Shown here one piece after another: positions 13,936 to 13,990 of a stretch of DNA of 13,990 bases. Every line of letters begins with the position of its first letter. The stretch's first letter is position 1. A program made the translations under genes and the position numbers. The notes beneath the pieces were generated by a model that saw nothing but the letters and a program-made list of their open reading frames with translations, did no database searches and had not been told where the DNA came from. The stretch comes from Clostridiales bacterium (GTDB taxonomy: Bacteria > Bacillota > Clostridia > Lachnospirales > Cellulosilyticaceae): contig DYCF01000068.1 of the NCBI GenBank assembly GCA_019418225.1, positions 1-13,990 on the forward strand, written 5' to 3'.

Positions 13936-13990
13936 TATTTTTCCTGCTCCCTCCCTGCGGTCGAAGTCGCGATAAAAATATATATGCTAC
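13936..13990 (+). repeat. 55-bp direct repeat, unit 2 (cut by the window edge)
   Basis: Exact copy of 13782-13836, ending at the last base of the window, so the repeat may continue. The flank before it (CATATGTATTTTT) still pairs with its right arm apart from one changed base, but the outer DnaA-box arm is absent on this left side. Confidence 0.95.

Larger units (their letters stand above)
13562..13990. other. Non-coding region upstream of the glycosyltransferase gene
   Basis: The first 160 bases are AT-rich and should contain the glycosyltransferase promoter; only weak candidates (for example TATATT near 13607) are visible. From about 13729 onward the sequence is dominated by the palindromic element and its partial second copy. 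Apparent open frames across the palindrome are not gene-like. Confidence 0.6.

Noticed and set aside
13729..13990. CRISPR array
   Set aside because: Only two units are present, the repeat is 55 bp and strongly palindromic with the intervening DNA partly being its own arms, and no cas gene is visible.
13729..13990. Chromosomal replication origin
   Set aside because: Only two DnaA boxes are present, both created by one palindrome, with no box cluster and no dnaA, dnaN, rpmH or parB neighbours.

Overview
The window looks like chromosomal DNA from a low-GC Gram-positive anaerobe, most likely a clostridial (Lachnospirales-like) Firmicute. This rests on the AT-rich base composition, strong AGGAGG-type ribosome binding sites, a T-box leader, a TrpXYZ-type transporter and a YcgR/PilZ-linked chemoreceptor; the exact genus is inference. 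All ten recognisable genes are on the minus strand, so the text follows them from the right edge to the left.

Right edge (about 13,560-13,990): non-coding DNA with a long, partly GC-rich palindromic element. A 55-bp core is repeated exactly 154 bp later and runs off the window end. The first copy carries two perfect DnaA-box sequences (TTATCCACA) in opposite orientation. Next come a GT4 glycosyltransferase resembling glucosyl-diacylglycerol synthases (12,371-13,561) and a small unrecognised soluble protein (11,905-12,255) with its own intrinsic terminator. A sodium:solute symporter (10,023-11,588) follows, with a consensus promoter and an approximately 170-nt leader that contains a 17-bp terminator-like hairpin.

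Middle (6,417-9,904): a tryptophan uptake locus. A consensus promoter (TTGACA, 17 bp, TATACT) drives a T-box leader whose specifier codon reads TGG (Trp). This is followed by trpX (lipoprotein binding protein), trpY (permease) and trpZ (ATPase). Uncharged tRNA-Trp is predicted to switch on transcription of the uptake system. A second terminator-like hairpin and an approximately 59-bp palindromic repeat lie between trpX and trpY.

Left half (252-6,334): a TetR regulator with a consensus-like promoter embedded in a 12-bp inverted-repeat operator. Downstream are an ABC ATPase and two ABC-2 permeases, probably one autoregulated export operon. The second permease appears broken: its last membrane helix is found in another reading frame and the segment before it is missing. 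Then come a chemoreceptor with a membrane-embedded N-terminus and a C-terminal YcgR-like/PilZ c-di-GMP module, and finally rlmH, the 23S rRNA pseudouridine-1915 methyltransferase. The first 251 bases hold no gene that I can support.
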